Shown here: piece after piece, positions 1 through 9,554 of the stretch
How the letters are laid out: the number at the start of each line of letters is the position of its first letter
How positions within the stretch are numbered: the stretch's first letter is position 1
Assembly: GCF_032884065.1 (NCBI RefSeq)
Contig: NC_088867.1
Span: 24,726,018 to 24,790,017 of the forward strand
Length of the DNA stretch: 64,000 nucleotides
Reading direction: 5' to 3'
From: Artemia franciscana
Lineage: Eukaryota; Arthropoda; Branchiopoda; Anostraca; Artemiidae
Notes under the pieces: model-generated
What the model saw: the letters and a program-made list of their open reading frames with translations, nothing else
Told to the model about the DNA's origin: nothing
Database searches by the model: none
Program-made: the position numbers and the translations under genes

Positions 1-19
1 ACGCGCCATTGTAGTTGTG

Positions 20-330
20 TCCCTGTGTCTTTTAGTTTTATTATTGGTTTTTACTTTTTTTTAGCTTTTTTAGTTTTTTTTCTTTTTAGTTTTTTTTCTT
101 TTTCAGTTTTTAGTTTTTTTATTTGTTTTTAGTTTTTCTTTCGTTTTAGTTTTTTTTCGTTTTTACCTTTTTTTTAGTTTTTTTTAGGTTTTAGTTTTGT
201 AGTTTTTTTAGTTTTTTTTTCTTTTTTAGTTTTTTAACTTTTATTAGTTTTTTTTAGTATTCTAGCTTTTTTAGTTTTTTTAGTTTTTTTTTGTAGTTTT
301 TACCTTTTTTAGTTTTTTTCTTCTTTTGTA
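20..330. repeat. T-rich minisatellite (TTTTTAGTTTTT)n inside Helitron H1
   Basis: Short imperfect units of T-runs joined by AG, with occasional C. The same block, reverse-complemented or not, occurs in the other Helitrons of this window (7540-8340 and 11320-11590), so it is a component of the Helitron family rather than a chance low-complexity tract. Confidence 0.75.
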
Positions 331-408
331 TTCAAGGTTCGAACCTGCAATCTCTCGAACCTAGAACCTGAAACATACCGCGTTACCAACTCAGCTACAT
401 CAGCTTGT
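325..408 (-). other. tRNA-like module (A box and B box) in Helitron H1
   Basis: On the minus strand the sequence has an A-box match around TAGCTGAGTTGG and a B-box match GGTTCGAACC about 50 bases further on, as in pol III internal promoters. Two near-identical modules lie in Helitron H2 (7918-8003 and 8343-8427 continuing at 8585). No clean anticodon stem can be drawn, so it is not proposed as a working tRNA gene. Confidence 0.45.
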
Positions 409-486
409 ATTCTTTCGTTTTTGAATTGGTATATGATGAAATAATTCAGACGTCATATGCGGACAGACAGACAGACATAACCCACA

Positions 487-509
487 AACAACTTATTTTT
501 ATATATATA

Positions 510-580
<71 letters not shown>
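487..580. repeat. (TA)n microsatellite
   Basis: About 90 bases of nearly pure TA adjoining the 5' end of Helitron H1. It is followed at 580-672 by two copies of a ~50-bp unit containing AGAGTTAAACTCT, itself a short palindrome. Confidence 0.9.
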
Positions 581-584
<4 letters not shown>

Positions 585-678
585 TTAAACTCTATATATA
601 GAGTTTTATATCTATATATATATATTATATATAGAGTTAAACTCTATATATAGAGTTTTATATCTATATATATATCCT

Positions 679-747
679 AGAGTTTTGGTAATTATTGAGG
701 CACAGATCGCTCTTTACTTCAAGTTTTGTTACCATAAACTGTTCGGA
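679..747 (+). mobile_element. FB17 foldback element, 3'-terminal fragment
   Basis: The stretch follows the conserved FB17 3' end: GAGTTTTGGTAATTATTGAG, a diverged GATCGCTCTTTACTTC, then a decayed copy of the terminal hairpin and CTGTTCGGA. Only the last ~70 bases of the 1.7-kb element are present. It ends 18 bases beyond the stop codon of the minus-strand hnRNP L-like gene, so it would form the start of that gene's 3' untranslated region. Confidence 0.6.
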
Positions 748-764
748 AAGAATTAGTTCCTTCT

Positions 765-2924
765 CTATTCAGCTTGACGCTTGAAATTTAGTCGTAGGAT
801 TATAGTTTCGTCTTCTTCAGTTATTACTTTGTTATTTAATTCTGATATAGTCTCGAGTGCACTTTCTTCAGACCCCATATCTATAGTCCCGTAAGTGTAG
901 TTTTTTCTGTGGTTGTTTACTTCTAATATTGCTGGTAAGGGTAATTTAGATTGTGACATTATTGTTGCTATATCTATTTTCAAGTTGTTTATAGGAAACC
1001 GAAAGTACAAAAGAGACGATGCTTTGGCTATATTAAATCCTGGATGGAATACATTACGATCCAAATACCACTTCCAGCTAGGCTTATCGTTTTTTAATGA
1101 TAACACTGTTTTATTGTATTCTGGAAGCCATGACTCTAACGCCTTTATGCGGAGCGTCCGTCCAAATAGTGATTTGCCATTTAGATTAGGTATAATACAA
1201 TTGTTCTCTGAATGTTTGATCTCGACCAGTGCTCTATTAAATTCGAAGAAGCGTATTTGTTTAATCTTGCTATACAAACAGAGAATATTGAACAGAGAGT
1301 CGCAACTAATATCATCGCTCAAATTATCTATCAATAGAACATTCCAGAGACACAGACTCCGGTATGGTGTCATGCTAGGAGGACGAAATTTGAAAGATAC
1401 TGCATTTTCTTCTTTATTTTCAAAAGCTACTTTCATGAGATTATATGCTGTAGCTGCGAGGTCAGGGGTCCGAAATATCAGTTTGCCACTGTAAGTAAAA
1501 TTGATTCTGATACTAAATAAAACAATGATATCTGGCTGCGGTGCTTTGATGTCTGTAATCATCCGTCGTATTTTTTCTTCTGAATTAAGGCTGAATGTTA
1601 GGTCCTGAAAATATAATTCTTTTTGGCTGCTATTTAATGAAATAGTAGCTGGAAGATCTGCAATTGCTCGAGGGACTTGTAATTTTTTTCTTTTATTTCT
1701 CTGGAAGTTCAACTTTAGTGAATAAGTTTCGTTTTTCAACTTTATTTTTTTGTTATTCAGGATTGCAACCGTCTGTAAGGCACTGTCTTCCGACTGAAAA
1801 CAAACAAATGCCGTTTCACTGGAAAAACTTTTCGAAATTGCTGGCATAGTGATTGGAGGCTGCATTTGAGCTTCAATGAATAGATTTTGTATGTCTATAA
1901 AAGTGAAGCTAGGTGGAAAACTTTTTATAGCCAAATCTTGACATACCTCAGGAACTTTGTCAATATCGAAGGATTTTATGTATTTGGGATTCGAAAAGGA
2001 TTTATACTCGTAGAACTTGCCATCATTCAGGAGAAGGGAATAAGTGCTTATATTTTTAACATCGATCTTTTTTCCAAAAAGAATTTTTTTCTCCAGGCTC
2101 TTACAAACGGAAACTGCACATTCCGATCCTCTTAGCTCTATTAATGCTCGATGAGCATCCAAAAAACCTATTTTTTTTACGATTCCATAGATACTGAGTA
2201 AATTGAATAAGTATTCACAATTCATTCGGTCACTCATATTTTCTATTAGAATGATATTTTGTAAATCCAAATCCTCACAACCATGGACATCAATAGGAAT
2301 CTCATCAGGAAAACAATGTGTTTGATCCCAGTCACCATTAATATCTGCATTATCTTCCAAGAGCTTTCTTGCTAATTGCATATCTTGCTCAGTTTTAAAA
2401 GTCAATTGGCCATAGTTTAAATACTGAAGGTATCTGCAGAAAAATAATATAGCCTCTGGCTTTGGTGCTCCAGCGATATGAAGTATTCTTTGTACTTGTT
2501 CTTTGCTCGTAATTTTGTGGTGCAAATTTGCGAAGTATAGGATTTTGCTGGTATTTATTAGTTTTTCTGCATCATTTGTGCCATGTTCACCCTCTTCTGA
2601 AATTAGGGACACACCTCCTCTTAGTTCATTTCTTAGCCGTTCAAAAGTATTTTTAGCTATCTGCTCTGTTTTAAATGCTATTAAAGCACTAGGATATCCT
2701 CTTGTTGGAGTAATTTTGATGGTTTCAATGTCACAGTTACCAATATTAAATAATTCACTATGCTGAATAAATTCTTCAGTTATTGGCTGATTTTTCTTCT
2801 TCTCTTTTTCTTCTTTTTCTCCAGTAAAAATGATGCCGTCAAAAATACATTGTCGGCATCTAAATTCTACAACTAGAGTCTTCGGTTTTTTTAATTGAAA
2901 TGTTACAGTGTCGTGGTTATTCAT
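765..2924 (-). CDS. hnRNP L/PTB-like RNA-binding protein with a duplicated RRM module, single exon
   Basis: A 719-residue uninterrupted ORF from an ATG at 2924 to a TAG at 765. Residues 221-295 match the third RRM of hnRNP L: the core MNCEYLFNLLSIYGIVKKIG is followed by an alanine-rich strand and LFGKKIDV. Residues 335-410 resemble the fourth RRM, ending in SLKLNF. A weaker RRM-like fold precedes them (127-195). All three recur in order at 434-510, 527-597 (core ISCDSLFNILCLYSKIKQIR) and 635-717 (ending LRLNF). The N-terminal ~110 residues are lysine- and glutamate-rich with a possible degenerate RRM. hnRNP L proteins bind CA-rich RNA and regulate splicing in the nucleus; the same role is inferred here. 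The usual protein has four RRMs in a multi-exon gene, so this looks like a retrocopy or diverged paralogue that later duplicated internally. The intact frame argues for selection. No neighbouring gene belongs to it. Confidence 0.8.
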   Translation of the reverse strand: MNNHDTVTFQLKKPKTLVVEFRCRQCIFDGIIFTGEKEEKEKKKNQPITEEFIQHSELFNIGNCDIETIKITPTRGYPSALIAFKTEQIAKNTFERLRNELRGGVSLISEEGEHGTNDAEKLINTSKILYFANLHHKITSKEQVQRILHIAGAPKPEAILFFCRYLQYLNYGQLTFKTEQDMQLARKLLEDNADINGDWDQTHCFPDEIPIDVHGCEDLDLQNIILIENMSDRMNCEYLFNLLSIYGIVKKIGFLDAHRALIELRGSECAVSVCKSLEKKILFGKKIDVKNISTYSLLLNDGKFYEYKSFSNPKYIKSFDIDKVPEVCQDLAIKSFPPSFTFIDIQNLFIEAQMQPPITMPAISKSFSSETAFVCFQSEDSALQTVAILNNKKIKLKNETYSLKLNFQRNKRKKLQVPRAIADLPATISLNSSQKELYFQDLTFSLNSEEKIRRMITDIKAPQPDIIVLFSIRINFTYSGKLIFRTPDLAATAYNLMKVAFENKEENAVSFKFRPPSMTPYRSLCLWNVLLIDNLSDDISCDSLFNILCLYSKIKQIRFFEFNRALVEIKHSENNCIIPNLNGKSLFGRTLRIKALESWLPEYNKTVLSLKNDKPSWKWYLDRNVFHPGFNIAKASSLLYFRFPINNLKIDIATIMSQSKLPLPAILEVNNHRKNYTYGTIDMGSEESALETISELNNKVITEEDETIILRLNFKRQAE

Positions 2925-5464
2925 CTGAATGTGTAATAGTTGGTAAACTCATTTTGTATGTATTGAAAATAATGAAACGTCATAGTAATCTAAAACGAAA
3001 TGGTCTTAGTTTTCTTGTTTTTATTTTTTGTAGAAGGATAAACAGCTAATCTTCATGAAACAATATATAAAAAACTTTTTTACCTTCGTAAACTTCTGTT
3101 TTTGTAAGTGTTTAGTCTTAACTTAAAGATATTAGTTATATAAATATGAAACTAATCCTTACATCATAAGTACGAGATCATACTGAGAAAATTTTGTGAC
3201 GTCATTTACGACTGCTCATTACAATTGCTAAGACTCTCATAGTTGTAAGCTCGGTGTTGGAACTATTTAATGGTCAATCCACAGTTGTATTTGATATGTA
3301 CATTTTCAAAACCTGATTTCAAATTTTTGCTTGCTATGGGCAAGTGTTCGTTCTTTATTTGCATCTGACAATGACAATGACTAAACTGAACTATTTCTCT
3401 TTACAAATTTAGAGTCGTACATACTAAAAGTGGAAATTCGCTTGCCTAGCTACATTTTTTCCAGTGTAGACATTTGTTGATGACAACATCAAGATTTTTA
3501 GAGAAGAAAATTGTGAGATTCCAAACAGTGAATTTTTAAGTGCACATTGAATTCCGTAGCTTCACAAGAATATGCAAGAACATTATCTGTCTCACGATAA
3601 TTTTCCGCCTTATGGTTTCCATGAAAACTGCACATATTTCTTTGAAAGACTACCAGACTGCTCTCTCAGGAAAATTTAGCAGTCTTCGGAATATTCATCA
3701 ACTGTTAATGACTGTCCGGTTAGTCCTCCACCAATTTCTTCTTTAAGTTTGACATCAATAACTTTGGGAAGTTTGAGAAAATTTAATTTGTAGAAAATTT
3801 ATCCGTGACTTCGACGAACTTGTTTAGTTAACTTAATATGCAATGGAAATAATTCTTGATTTGCGCTAGGAACATTGTCCGGACCATAGGTAAAAGCTTC
3901 ACGTTTATTCATGATTTACTAACGTACTGAAACTTCTTATCTCTGTTGTGTAGCTGCAAATTACCGCATTAAATTTATATTCTTGCATCTCTTTAGAGCG
4001 AATTCCACCCTTTGAGTCTAGAAGTTAAAATTTTAGCTTCTTATTTTGACAGATTTAAATTCTGAATCAGGTCATTAAGGTCTTCTTGATTGAAAAAAAT
4101 AGATCTGACGAACAAGATACAGGTTTCTTATGGTCTATAATCTTTATTTATATCCGAATAAAAATTTTTGAGCATAAAGTATGTTAGGTCAGAGTTATTA
4201 CTACAGTTCATATCTACATATGCTGCTAGAAGGAACTCTTCATTATGTGTGACAGGCATGGTTGCAGATTGCAAACTTGAATGCTTAAGTGTATACTTTG
4301 TTCTTGGAGCATTTACTTCAATATTCATCAGACGAAAATGCAATCTAGTTAAAGGATCCTTCGGTTCCCTCTGAATAATTGAATTGCAAAGCGCATATGA
4401 TGTTAGCCAGTTTTTTTACCCAGTCTGAAGTTTAACACACCGAACACAGCCAACTTCTTTACAAGTGGAATAAATTTTCGCATCTGAATCATGAAAGTAA
4501 ATATAGCAGAAATCAAGTGTATGATATCCACAATTTCTTCCCATGATGATAATTCAAATGACTAAAACGCAAAATTTACAATACCATTCAATCTTCTTAT
4601 AATTTATTTCAATCCAGTTCGATGAATGAACATAATAAATGCAAAGATCTCACATCAAGAAAATATTTCTTAACTTTCTCTTCCCTGTCACCGATCTTCT
4701 TCTTCAGACAAAACAATCTAAGCAACAGCGCGCTCGTGATACTATACAATTCCGGACAGAAGGAAGGACATATCTTACTATTGAACAAACTCACAGTCAG
4801 CTCAATACTGACACATCATAATGTCAGCTTAACAGGTCTGAGCATGTTCAAGTATGAATACACTTACACAGTTATGTTTTGTGGTGCTTTTACATGACAT
4901 TACAAAAAAATTCCTTGAATTTTAAACAGCTTGTTTAAAATCGCTATATATGAGGTACATAGCCCTATGAGTGGTCAAAGAAAACTGTAAAATCAGATTT
5001 AGAAATATAGTGCTCACAAAAAATGATAAACTTTAGACTACTTATCTGAAATATAGGACTTGCTCATGGTTTATTGGCTGAACCCTCCTGAACACATTGC
5101 TTTTTACGCTAGAGTCTTATGCTGAAATGTTGTGTTTGAGAAGTCGTTATTAACGAATTGAGACAAAAAAAAAGACGAAAACTTTAACTCTTGTACCAAG
5201 AGACAGGGGCTCAGGAGGAGGAGTCGCCAAGCCGCAAAAAGTTTTATAGTGGTTTGATAATAAATCTTTGGTCAATACCGACGGCGTTTGTATTTGGAAG
5301 TACTTCTTAAGGAACTGAGGCACAAAATTAAACTTTAGCGTAAAAAGCGGATAACATAGAACATAGTTGCGAAAGTGTTCTCCTCTTTGGTTTTTTTTTT
5401 AACAACGGACTTCTTTAAAATTATAGATAACTTCGAAGACCACACTGCCTTTCCATGACGAAAT
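2925..5464. other. Intergenic sequence with no recognised feature
   Basis: AT-rich, apparently unique. Short open frames (3540-3746, 4128-4374 on both strands, 4622-4897) show no recognisable motif. A few words near 5100 (CTTTTTACGCTAGAG) recall the FB17 arm but are too short to call. Confidence 0.5.
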
Positions 5465-5719
5465 TAAAACAGTTCAAAATGGGGATGATACCTTTTTATT
5501 GACAGTGAATAGATATAAAATTATTTAACTGGATATTTCGAGCACATATACAGTGTGCATCATCAGCAGTAAAATTCAGCAGTAAAACATCAAAAAAAAT
5601 CATCAGCAGTTTTACTGCTGATGATGAACACTGTATATGTGTTCGAAATATCCAGTTAAATAATTTTATATCTATTCACTGTCAATAAAAAGGTATCATC
5701 CCTATTTTGAACTGTTTTA
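5465..5719. repeat. Long inverted repeat, two 110-bp arms
   Basis: Arms 5465-5574 and 5610-5719 are near-perfect reverse complements around a 35-base centre. On the plus strand the right arm carries CTGATGATG, a possible stem GAACAC...GTGTTC, then GAAA: the order of core elements of a type of hammerhead ribozyme often found in Penelope-like retroelements. One extra base after CTGATGA and the missing outer stems leave the ribozyme reading uncertain. No reverse transcriptase lies nearby. Confidence 0.8.
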
Positions 5720-6460
5720 CTTTAAAATTATAAGTAAGATCAAAACAGAAACAGAAAAAGTTTTAAACGTTTCAAATATCTTAGGAACATTTTTGAATAA
5801 CAGTAAAAGTAATGCCTAAACATTCAATTTTTTGCCCGCCGTTTTTACATCTGAATCCTTGTTCTAAATTCTAGACCCCGTACCATTCAACGTTAAGTAA
5901 CAATTACCAAGATGAAATTAATACCATTGTGAACAACGAGGGCTTGTCCTTTTCCGCTTCTGTCCATTGAAACTAACTTATTAAATCAAAAGTGTTTATC
6001 AGGTCTGTACTTGTTAGTTCTGTGGAGTGAACCTAACTTGATATTTGATAAGTTTGTTAGAAAAGACTTGAAAGTTTGATATGTCCTATCTTTCTAATGC
6101 TTTTTTTATTCTTGTTGAAGAAAATATGACAGCAGAAATCTGATACTCCTCTTCGTTGCTGTATCATTTTAAAGAGCTTCTTTGAGCTCTTTGAAATGTC
6201 TTTCAAAGAAGAAATGTTCTTCTTTGATGTCTTTTGAGAGCTTCCACTTCCGCATCCTGTTTTCATCTGTTTTTACACAAAACTTGACAGCATCCTTTTT
6301 TACTCATAGTGCTCTTTTTTTGTCAGATACTTGTGCAGCTCAACTTTCTAATCTTTCTTTCTCTCTAAGGTTCTTTCTATCAATCTTATGGTTCCAAAGA
6401 GTATGGATCTGGTACCTTTGTAAGTCGAAGGCTGTTTTTTGAAGCTATCAATTTGAGAAA

Positions 6461-6715
6461 CTTTCCACGAAATAAATTTCTTAGAAAAATCACAGAGCTA
6501 CATTAAATAAGAATTAGAAGAAATAAAATCAAATAATCTTTCAAACATAAGACTATCAGAATGTAACCTTCAGTAAATAAATGAAACTCAAAATGAAAAA
6601 GAATTACACTAAATAACCGAGTCAAACTCAAAACGAGCCGAAAATGAGATGAGTGGGGCTAAAGCCTCCCCCCATGTCTTCTGAAGACATGAACTTGGTT
6701 TGCACTATAATGAAA
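6461..6715 (+). repeat. Dispersed repeat 'R2', copy 1
   Basis: About 255 bases from TTCCACGAAATAAATTTCTT to GGTTTGCACTATAATGAAAA, with internal AAATAAATGAAACTCAAAATG and CGAGTCAAACTCAAAACGAG. Two further copies occur at 37164-37423 and 41053-41308 in the same orientation. No coding capacity is seen. Confidence 0.75.
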
Positions 6716-6789
6716 AAATCCATATTTCGAGCTGAATCGTCCTATTTATTATAACTAAAAAAGAAAAAAAAAACAAGACCCAACGTGTA

Positions 6790-6910
6790 TGGTCATCTAA
6801 ATAAGAGCTTTAACTTTACCTTTGAATGAGCTCCCTCCTAATTACCTTGTACCTTCGGTTTGATACAATCACCCCTGGGAAAGAACAAAACAAATAAACA
6901 TAGGCTATAT
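6790..6910 (+). mobile_element. FB17 fragment (body)
   Basis: Contains the FB17 body words TGAATGAGC, TTTGATACAATCACCCCTGG and AAACAAATAAACA in the correct order, diverged from the full copies. It lies directly after repeat R2, the reverse of the arrangement at 40.6-41.3 kb, where an FB17 body fragment precedes R2. Confidence 0.55.
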
Positions 6911-7029
6911 CGACGGTGTTTCTTCGAAACCTGTTTTTTGCATAAGATTATTGTTGATAACAAGGAATGATCTAAGGTGATTCGAATTAGATCTTAATTA
7001 TTGATTTACTAGCTGTTGGGGTGGCGCTT

Positions 7030-7230
7030 CATATATATTTAACTACGTAAAACTTGCGAATGTACAACATTCTTCGCTGTCCCATTGTCTGTACATATAA
7101 ATAGATTGTCAGGTTTACCGACTCTTGAATATGCAACATATAATTGTCCATGGGAAAAACAATCCGTATTCAGGTCTATACCTCATTATTCTAATGATTG
7201 CCCTTGAGCTTTGTTGATGGTGATTGCTAA
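7030..7230 (-). pseudogene. Helitron Pif1-type helicase, C-terminal remnant
   Basis: Minus-strand reading gives pieces of the conserved Pif1/Helitron helicase end: INKAQG, then FSHGQLYVACSR, a [11 protein letters not shown]-like stretch and a final arginine-serine-stop. Motif VI of superfamily 1 helicases corresponds to the YVACSR part. Related remnants lie at 10741-10893 and 12050-12242. The reading frame is broken in places, so no product is expected. Confidence 0.7.
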
Positions 7231-7539
7231 TCAAATATTCCCCGTGTCCCCATCTTCATTTATATATCCCCCTGTGCCCCCCCCCCCCGCGTCCCCGTTG
7301 TAGTTGTGTCCCTGTGTCCCAGTCGTCATTTATAGTCGACAAACATGACGTCAGTCGACGCACAAACATGACGTCAGTCGACACACACGTCCCAGTCGTC
7401 ATTTGTGTCCCGGTGTCCCAGTCTGTAATTTCTCTTTGAGTGTCCCGGTCGTCATTTATATCCCTGTGTCCCGGTCTGTATATACATTCGTTTTTGAATT
7501 GGTATATGATGAAATAAATTTTTTGTTTTTTTCCTTTGT

Positions 7540-8340
7540 TTCTTTTTAGTTTTTTTTTTGGTTTTTACCTTTTTTTTAGCTTTTTAGTTTTTTCTTTTTT
7601 CTTTTTAGTTTTTTTTTAGTTTTTAACTTTTTAGTTTTTTATTTTTATTTTTGTTAGTTTTCTTTTTCTCCTTTATCTTCTAGTTTTTTTCCTTTTTTAG
7701 TTTTTTTTTCTTTTTCAGTTTTTAATTTTTTTATTAGTTTTTAGTTTTTTTCTTTTTAGTCTTTTTGCTGTTTTTACCCTTTTTTCAGTTTTTTTAGTTT
7801 TTTTTCTTTTTTAGTTTTTAGTTTTTTACCTTTTTTTAGTTTTTTAGCTTTTTTAGTTTTTTTTAGTAGTTTTTACCCTTTTTTAAGTTTTTTTTTTTTT
7901 TTTTCTTCTTTTGTATTAATGCTAAAGCCAAGGTTCGAACCTGGAACCTCTCGGACCTAGAACCTGGAACATAACGCTTTACCGACTCAGCTACTTCGGC
8001 TTGAATACATTTACCTTTTTTATTTTTATTTTATTTTTTTTAGTTTTCTTTTTCTCCTTTATTTGTCAGTTTTTTTCCTTTTTTTAGTTTTTTTTCTTTT
8101 TCAGTTTTTAGTTTTTTTAGTTTTTTTTTTAGTTTTTTATTAGTTTTTAGTTTTTTTTTTCTTTTTAGTCTTTTTGTAGTTTTTACCTTTTTTAAGCTTT
8201 TTTTAGTTTTTTTTTTTTACTTTTTTAGTTTTTAGTTTTTTACCCTTTTTTAGTTTTTTTAGTTTTTTAGCTTTTTTAGTTTTTTTAGTATTTTCTTTTT
8301 AGTTTTTTTGTAGTTTTTATCTTTTTTAGTTTTTTTCTTC
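7540..8340. repeat. T-rich minisatellite blocks in Helitron H2
   Basis: Two blocks of T-runs separated by AG (7540-7915 and 8015-8340), each followed by a tRNA-like module. The block-plus-module arrangement is therefore duplicated in tandem (unit about 420 bp). Confidence 0.75.
7918..8003 (-). other. tRNA-like module in Helitron H2, first copy
   Basis: Minus strand: AGCCGAAG, then A-box TAGCTGAGTCGG, B-box GGTTCGAACC and a closing TTGGCTT able to pair with AAGCC at the start. The T-arm CCAGG/CTTGG also pairs. The middle is an expanded GGTTC repeat in which I cannot find an anticodon stem. Confidence 0.5.
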
Positions 8341-8342
8341 TT

Positions 8343-8427
8343 TTGTATTAATGCTAAAGCCAAGGTTCGAACCTGGAACCTCTCGGACCTAGAACCTGGA
8401 ACATAACGCTTTACCAACTGAGCTACT
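8343..8427 (-). other. tRNA-like module in Helitron H2, second copy, interrupted
   Basis: Same sequence as 7918-8003, but split by the insertion at 8428-8572. The missing start (ACTTCGGCTTG on the plus strand) resumes at 8582. Confidence 0.5.
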
Positions 8428-8572
8428 GTATTCGTATCGGATTAACGACGCTTCTTGACTACTAAGGTCCCTGTGTCGGCCCTGTAGTGCATTCCTGCAG
8501 CATGGTTCGATCTCTGGGTCCCGTATTACCACGCTAAGGTCAAGCCCACTGCGCCAACACAGGTAGTTATGT
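8428..8572 (-). mobile_element. tRNA-derived SINE-like insertion with a 12-bp target duplication
   Basis: The insertion is flanked by AACTGAGCTACT at 8416-8427 and again at 8573-8584. Removing it restores the tRNA-like module found intact at 7918-8003. On the minus strand it has an A box (TGGCGCAGTGGG), a B box (AGATCGAACC) and matching 10-base ends CCTGTGTTGG/CCGACACAGG (8563-8554 and 8479-8470) like an acceptor stem. The last ~40 bases are not tRNA-like and there is no poly-A tail. A target duplication of this length implies LINE-type retroposition. Confidence 0.65.
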
Positions 8573-8709
8573 AACTGAGCTACTTCGGCTTGAATACATT
8601 CGTTTTTGAATTGGTATGTGATGAAATAATTCAGACGTCATATGCGGACAGTGACGTCACTCGACACACACACACAGACAACTTATTTATATATATATAT
8701 ATAGATTTA

Positions 8710-9430
8710 ATGATGGCGAGCGTCAGCAAAAAGGATTTTGAGGACTTTAAAGTTAGTATTAATGCCAAGCTGATGAAACTTGATATAATTTTGGCAAACC
8801 AAACCGAATTGTCACTGAAGTTTGTGAGTTGATATTGAAGTCATAAAATCGGATGGAATAGAATGTGGCAATAGGATTCGTGAACTCGAAAGTCAACTGA
8901 ATGCTCATAAAGCTTCCTGCGAATTACTGTCGAAAGAACTATTGCTAATTGAATTAAAAAGCAGAAGAAAAAACCTCATCATTCATGGTCTACGAAACGA
9001 AAAGGGTAGCCAAATCCTGGAATATAACATGAAATCATGGATCAGTGATACTTTGAGAATTTCTAGCCCTATTACAATTGACAATTTTTATAGACTGGGG
9101 TCTAAAACAAGGAATAACATTACCACTAGGCGGGGCTCATCGAAAACTGAGACGTTAAAACCAGTTTTTCCTTCCCTTAGCAACAACAAAGATGTGCAAT
9201 TAATTATGCGTAATGTGGGGAGGCTTAAAGGGTCCGGAGCTTGCATTGTGTCTTATCTTCCTCCCAAATTTAACGATATCAGGAACAGCATCCTTGCTAA
9301 GGCTAAAGGTCTGCGCGAAGCTGGAAAATGTGAGTCCTCCAGGATCAAACAAAAGGGAGTGGATCTTTGGTTAGAAGTATGTCACCTGAACTCTGAAAAA
9401 TGGATAAAATACGATGATTATTTAAAATGA
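8710..9430 (+). pseudogene. LINE-A ORF1 protein, frameshifted
   Basis: Two overlapping ATG codons at 8710 and 8713 open a frame of 41 codons that stops at 8832. The following frame continues as one protein to 9430, so a single-base indel near 8830 separates them. The first part plus residues to about 8950 is heptad-like (LESQL, ELLSKELLLIELK), a probable coiled coil. It is followed by RRKNLIIHGL, the first strand of the RRM-like domain in many LINE ORF1 proteins, then VQLIMRNVGRLKGSGACIVS and a basic C-terminal region. Such proteins bind element RNA as trimers. Helitron H2 sits just upstream, and the H4/H3/H5 cluster separates it from ORF2. Confidence 0.75.
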
Positions 9431-9544
9431 CTATTATTCCTTTTAAGTGACAACAGTTGAAAGTTCTTCTTTTTTCTTTTTTTATTATGGGGTTTTGTCG
9501 AGATAAGTGATGATTTTTGCTGTTAGTATGGGTGATATTTTAAT

Positions 9545-9554
9545 TTGTAGAGAA

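Larger units (their letters stand above)
1..511 (-). mobile_element. Helitron (H1), 5' portion, runs off the window
   Basis: Read on the minus strand, the element starts with TC at 511-510 followed by TATATATATAAAAATAAG, the same 5' end as the Helitrons at 8705, 9765 and 11035. It then holds a tRNA-like module (325-408) and a T-rich block on the plus strand (20-330) built of TTTTTAGTTTTT-like units. It leaves the window through ACGCGCCATTGTAGTTGTGTCCC, a part of the subterminal 3' region of the other copies. The 3' end itself is outside. No helicase remnant is visible in this piece. Family assignment rests on comparison with the copies at 7-12.5 kb. Confidence 0.7.
7009..8705 (-). mobile_element. 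Helitron (H2), complete but non-coding
   Basis: The 3' end is CTAG at 7012-7009 (minus) preceded by GAAGCGCCACCCCAACAG, half of the hairpin seen in other copies. The 5' end is TC at 8705-8704. The flanking bases are A before TC and T after CTAG, exactly the A|T target used by Helitrons, with no target duplication. Inside are a helicase C-terminal remnant (7030-7230), a GGGACACAG-type minisatellite, T-rich blocks (7540-8340), two tRNA-like modules and a SINE-like insertion. It sits directly upstream of the LINE ORF1. Rep and most of the helicase are missing, so it would need an autonomous partner. Confidence 0.85.

Noticed and set aside
405-653. Open frame encoding isoleucine-tyrosine repeats
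   Set aside because: It is translation of the (TA)n tract; the same applies to frames at 9485-9757, 12133-12703, 56366-56617 and 57903-58205.
913-1494. 193-codon plus-strand frame opposite the hnRNP L-like gene
   Set aside because: It is the antisense shadow of a clearly family-related minus-strand ORF and has no motif of its own.
4128-4374. Overlapping short frames on both strands
   Set aside because: About 70 codons each, no motif, no splice context and no repeat match.
7918-8003. Functional tRNA gene
   Set aside because: A and B boxes and part of the acceptor and T stems are present, but no anticodon stem-loop can be formed and the copies sit in Helitrons.
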